Shown piece by piece: positions 61,809-64,000 of a stretch of DNA of 64,000 bases. The translations under genes were made by a program, and so were the position numbers. Source of the stretch: Bradyrhizobium sp. Ash2021 (GTDB taxonomy: Bacteria > Pseudomonadota > Alphaproteobacteria > Rhizobiales > Xanthobacteraceae); contig NZ_CP100604.1 in NCBI RefSeq assembly GCF_031202265.1, forward strand, positions 2,896,501 to 2,960,500, read 5' to 3'. Position 1 is the stretch's first letter; each line of letters begins with the position of its first letter. A model generated the notes under the pieces. That model did no database searches. It was not told the origin of the DNA and was given only the letters and a program-made list of their open reading frames with translations.

Positions 61809-62192
61809 ATGATTTCATTCAAAGCTCTTGCAGCGGCCCTGCTGCTGTTCGCGACCGCAGCGACGCCGGCATTCGCGCAAGACCGCGCCCTGTATATCAA
61901 AAATCTACACGATTCCGGGTATAATCCGAGGAACGACTTCAATCCGAACGGGACCATAAGGGCCGCCATCCAGGAGCCGGGCGCGTTCGCGTTCTATTAT
62001 CCCAATCTGGACGTTCTGAACGGAGGGGCGCCAACTCCTGCGGCCAGGTTGTCTCCCGACTGGCCCGCGTTGAAGGGCGCGTGTGCGTCGGCCGGCGGCG
62101 GCATCTCTTACTGCGGCGACCGCTACGACTCATATGCTTTTGCGCCCGACGCATTCCCGCGTCATCATGCCCGCCGCCATCACCGGTCGTGA
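61809..62192 (+). CDS. Small secreted protein, QEPGAFAFYYPNLDVLNGG type (full copy)
   Basis: ATG at 61809 follows ACAGGAGAAACGAAA and gives 127 residues. Signal peptide MISFKALAAALLLFATAATP, AFAQ; then YIKNLHDSGYNPRNDFNPNG, IQEPGAFAFYYPNLDVLNGG, APTPAARLSPDWPALKGACA and YCGDRYDSYAFAP. Two Cys near the C-terminus may form a disulfide. It shares the QEPGAF to PAARL block with the shorter protein at 23165. No CTTAAG box lies upstream here, so regulation differs. Function unknown. Confidence 0.75.
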   Translation: MISFKALAAALLLFATAATPAFAQDRALYIKNLHDSGYNPRNDFNPNGTIRAAIQEPGAFAFYYPNLDVLNGGAPTPAARLSPDWPALKGACASAGGGISYCGDRYDSYAFAPDAFPRHHARRHHRS

Positions 62193-62242
62193 CTCGACCG
62201 CGCGGTACAGCGCCATGCGCGGCCCCACGGCCGCGTGGCGCG

Positions 62243-62625
62243 CTATGGCGCAAGGCGGACCTCATCAGGAAGCGATGGCAATCTCCCTCTCCGATCCCGA
62301 CTGCTCCCTCCAGATGACCAGGACGGCAATGAAGAGAGCCCCGTGACGACAGTGTTCACGGACAGGCCGAGCATGTTGCGTCCGGAGATGAAATCCCCAA
62401 CCGCCATTCCTGCGGCGCTGATCAAAACAACCGCCAGCCAATAAAACGGCAGCAAAAGAAGCCGCCCACCGCGCCCTGCCAGCAACAACACCGCCATGAT
62501 GGGCGAGAGCAGGATTGACGCTCCGGCGTCGTCGAGGCCCATGTTATGCGAGCAGAAGTCGCCGATCACGGTGCCCAACGTTCCCGAAATGAACATGCAG
62601 ACCCAGTAGCCGAGGTCCGCCTGGG
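62243..62625 (-). pseudogene. COG4705-like membrane protein, truncated and frameshifted
   Basis: The frame holds YWVCMFISGTLGTVIGDFCS, GLDDAGASILLSPIMAVLLL, YWLAVVLISAAGMAVGDFIS and LGLSVNTVVTG. The GT-x-x-GDxxSHxxGLDxAGAS and AAGxAVGDxxS motifs are characteristic of the uncharacterised COG4705 membrane-anchored proteins. A base missing near 62338 shifts out of the last span (ALFIAVLVIWREQSGS in the next frame). The N-terminal half is absent. It is therefore a relic. Confidence 0.7.
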
Positions 62626-62782
62626 GTCAATCGCGTCAGTTTGACGGTGCGCCGATCACTTCCGCTCTTCCCCTATGAACAGCCATCGGCAGCATCGGTC
62701 GGCATATCTCAGAGGTGCCAGGAACAGACATGACCTCAACCATCGCGTTAACGCCGAGCGCTGACCGCCGCTGCAAAGCGTC

Positions 62783-63397
62783 CTAATAAACCAGGCCGGT
62801 GCCGGGCGGTTTCTCTAGCGCGGCGGCCAACGACCGATACTCCTCGCAGCCCGTCCCGCAAATCGCCGCGATCCGACTCAAATGATATTGCGCTTGATCG
62901 CGGTTGCCCTGCTCGATCTGCCACAGACCGTAATATTGCCAGGTCAGCACATGGTTCGGATCTGCTTTCAGGGCGCGCTCGTACCAGACTTGCGAAACCT
63001 TGTAGTCGCCGAGCTTGCGATAGGAGTAGCCGATCAGATTGGCGACACCTGCGTTGTCGTCATGGCCGAGCGCTTTCAGCTGCTCAATCGCGCCAGCATA
63101 ATCGTTGCGGTCATAGATCGTCGCGTGGGCGGCGCGGTACCCATGAGCGAAGGCGGGGTCGTCGAAAAGGGACTGCTTGGCTTTCTTGGCCTTGGGGGCG
63201 TGAGTGGCCTTGGTGCCCGACCGCTTCGGGTATGACGAAGGCGGATAAGCGGAGCGGTGGTCCATCCCGCTATAGTTTGCCTCACCACCACCTAGATCGC
63301 TGCCCCCGGCCGCAACAACCGGAGTGACCGAGAACGCAGCGATCAGCGCAATCGAACACGTTGCCAGCGTCACAATCCTGATGATCAAGTTGGTCAT
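62783..63397 (-). CDS. Exported TPR-containing protein
   Basis: ATG at 63397 follows GTAGGAGG by 5 bp and gives 204 residues. A signal peptide (SIALIAAFSVTPVVAAGG) is followed by a Lys/Ser/Pro-rich linker, then TPR units: DYAGAIEQLKALGHDDNAGV, ANLIGYSYRKLGDYKVSQVW, YERALKADPNHVLTWQYYGL and IEQGNRDQAQYHLSRIAAI. Two Cys in CGTGCEEY may pair. It probably acts as a periplasmic protein-interaction module. No operon partner is visible. Confidence 0.88.
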   Translation of the reverse strand: MTNLIIRIVTLATCSIALIAAFSVTPVVAAGGSDLGGGEANYSGMDHRSAYPPSSYPKRSGTKATHAPKAKKAKQSLFDDPAFAHGYRAAHATIYDRNDYAGAIEQLKALGHDDNAGVANLIGYSYRKLGDYKVSQVWYERALKADPNHVLTWQYYGLWQIEQGNRDQAQYHLSRIAAICGTGCEEYRSLAAALEKPPGTGLVY

Positions 63398-63834
63398 AGG
63401 AACCTCCTACATGCTACGCCTTCGAACTCCCAATCCAGCCGAACGTGTTAACTCCGGTTTGCTTCAAACATTCCAGGAAAGGTATTCAGAAAAACGAGAA
63501 TCTGGTGTGACAGCAATGTTGTCTTATGAGCAGGTCAATGTCCGCTGTGGGGTCAAACTTGGAAGTCGGCAGGTCCTTGGCCGAAGTCCGCTTTGCCCGC
63601 GTGTGCGGACATCGTCAGACCCGCCGGTCGGGTCCGAAAGGGGCCATGAACCGACATACGCACCGCAGCAAAACAGCATCTTCATTCGACCGTCTCATCT
63701 GCGCGGCCAAGCTGCACTAGAGATACGATGAGGTCGAGTGCCTTCGCGAGCCCATCTCGATTTCGTGTTGGTAGGACAGCTGGGTCGGTTGGTTGGATTT
63801 CGCCTTGGGGGCGAGATAGACAGTGCGCGCTGGA
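63398..63834. other. Intergenic region with dispersed repeat
   Basis: About 440 bp; contains repeat copy C (63544-63659). No gene supported. Confidence 0.45.
63544..63659. repeat. Dispersed about 115-bp repeat, copy C
   Basis: GCTGTGGGGTCAAACT, GTCCGCTTTGCCC, GACATCGTCAG and GGGTCCGAAAGG in the same order as copy A. Confidence 0.6.
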
Positions 63835-64000
63835 CTATACGATCTGAGGAGACGCGACAGACGACTTCACCGCCGCGGCTATAAACTGAAGCGCCGCGGC
63901 GAGTTCGGCGCGATTGCGCGCCGCCCCGAGCGAGACACGAACGGCATGAGAGGACGTATCACCCACCGCAAATGTATCTTCGCCGACCAGAGCCATCCCG
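63835..64000 (-). CDS. C-terminal end of a PLP-dependent aminotransferase or MocR-type regulator
   Basis: The minus strand from 64000 reads GMALVGEDTFAVGDTSSHAV and then RVSLGAARNRAELAAALQFI, ending at a TAG at 63835. The pattern G-V/M-x-L-x-x-x-x-x-F followed by HAVR(V/L)-x-LG-A-A-x-(D/N)-R-x-E-L is typical of the last domain of aminotransferase class I proteins, in particular GntR/MocR regulators. About 54 residues are visible; the rest is outside the window. Confidence 0.6.
   Translation of the reverse strand, partial: GMALVGEDTFAVGDTSSHAVRVSLGAARNRAELAAALQFIAAAVKSSVASPQIV

Overview
The window looks like accessory chromosome from a Bradyrhizobium/Rhodopseudomonas-type alphaproteobacterium. 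That is inferred from high GC, the liv-type ABC operon, a class I PHA synthase, a NodT-type outer-membrane factor, NrsF/ECF-sigma remnants and a kinase-ATPase-histidine kinase giant protein. No rRNA, complete tRNA or CRISPR array was seen. About six insertion sequences and more than a dozen broken genes show heavy decay.

Layout. 1-7.3 kb: a minus-strand operon of acyl-CoA ligase, a periplasmic binding protein, livH, livM and livG; the ligase is cut by an IS481 element whose CTAG target duplication restores the reading frame exactly. 7.5-14.8 kb: three members of one small secreted protein family, phaC, relics of bacterioferritin and HlyD, a tRNA 3'-end remnant and an orphan 417-residue protein. 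15-22.4 kb: a regulator-rich block (CGFS glutaredoxin, FabF, HxlR, TetR, Rrf2, an SDR without its catalytic Tyr, a frameshifted MFS pump) that shares operator-like palindromes. 22.4-31 kb: recombinase and integrase relics, small secreted proteins, an IS66 element with an IS256 element nested inside it, and an IS3 element. 31-39.7 kb: a probable envelope-stress regulon (ECF sigma factor, DoxX, small secreted protein genes, a broken DsbD-N gene, an OmpR-type response regulator with its kinase, and a truncated NrsF-like anti-sigma gene). 40-46.5 kb: glutathione-independent formaldehyde dehydrogenase, an HD protein and an EmrB/EmrA/outer-membrane-factor efflux operon. 46.8-51.2 kb: COG0523 GTPase, D-aminoacylase-type amidohydrolase and a peptide-binding protein. 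51.2-53.3 kb: a hydrolase relic and an IS5-type element. 53.8-60.1 kb: a 2085-residue Ser/Thr kinase-like/AAA/GAF/PAS/histidine kinase protein. 60-64 kb: dispersed repeats, small secreted and TPR proteins, and the 3' end of a PLP-dependent regulator or aminotransferase.

The most notable signal is a tandem CTTAAG site, two hexamers exactly 11 bp apart, found five times (23105, 25228, 32548, 33351, 36703). Most copies lie 39-49 bp before a start codon. They precede the two-component operon, the divergent DsbD-N gene, the ECF sigma gene, doxX and small secreted protein genes. The geometry is that of an OmpR/PhoB-type response regulator site, so I propose that the response regulator at 36759 controls this dispersed envelope-stress regulon and itself.
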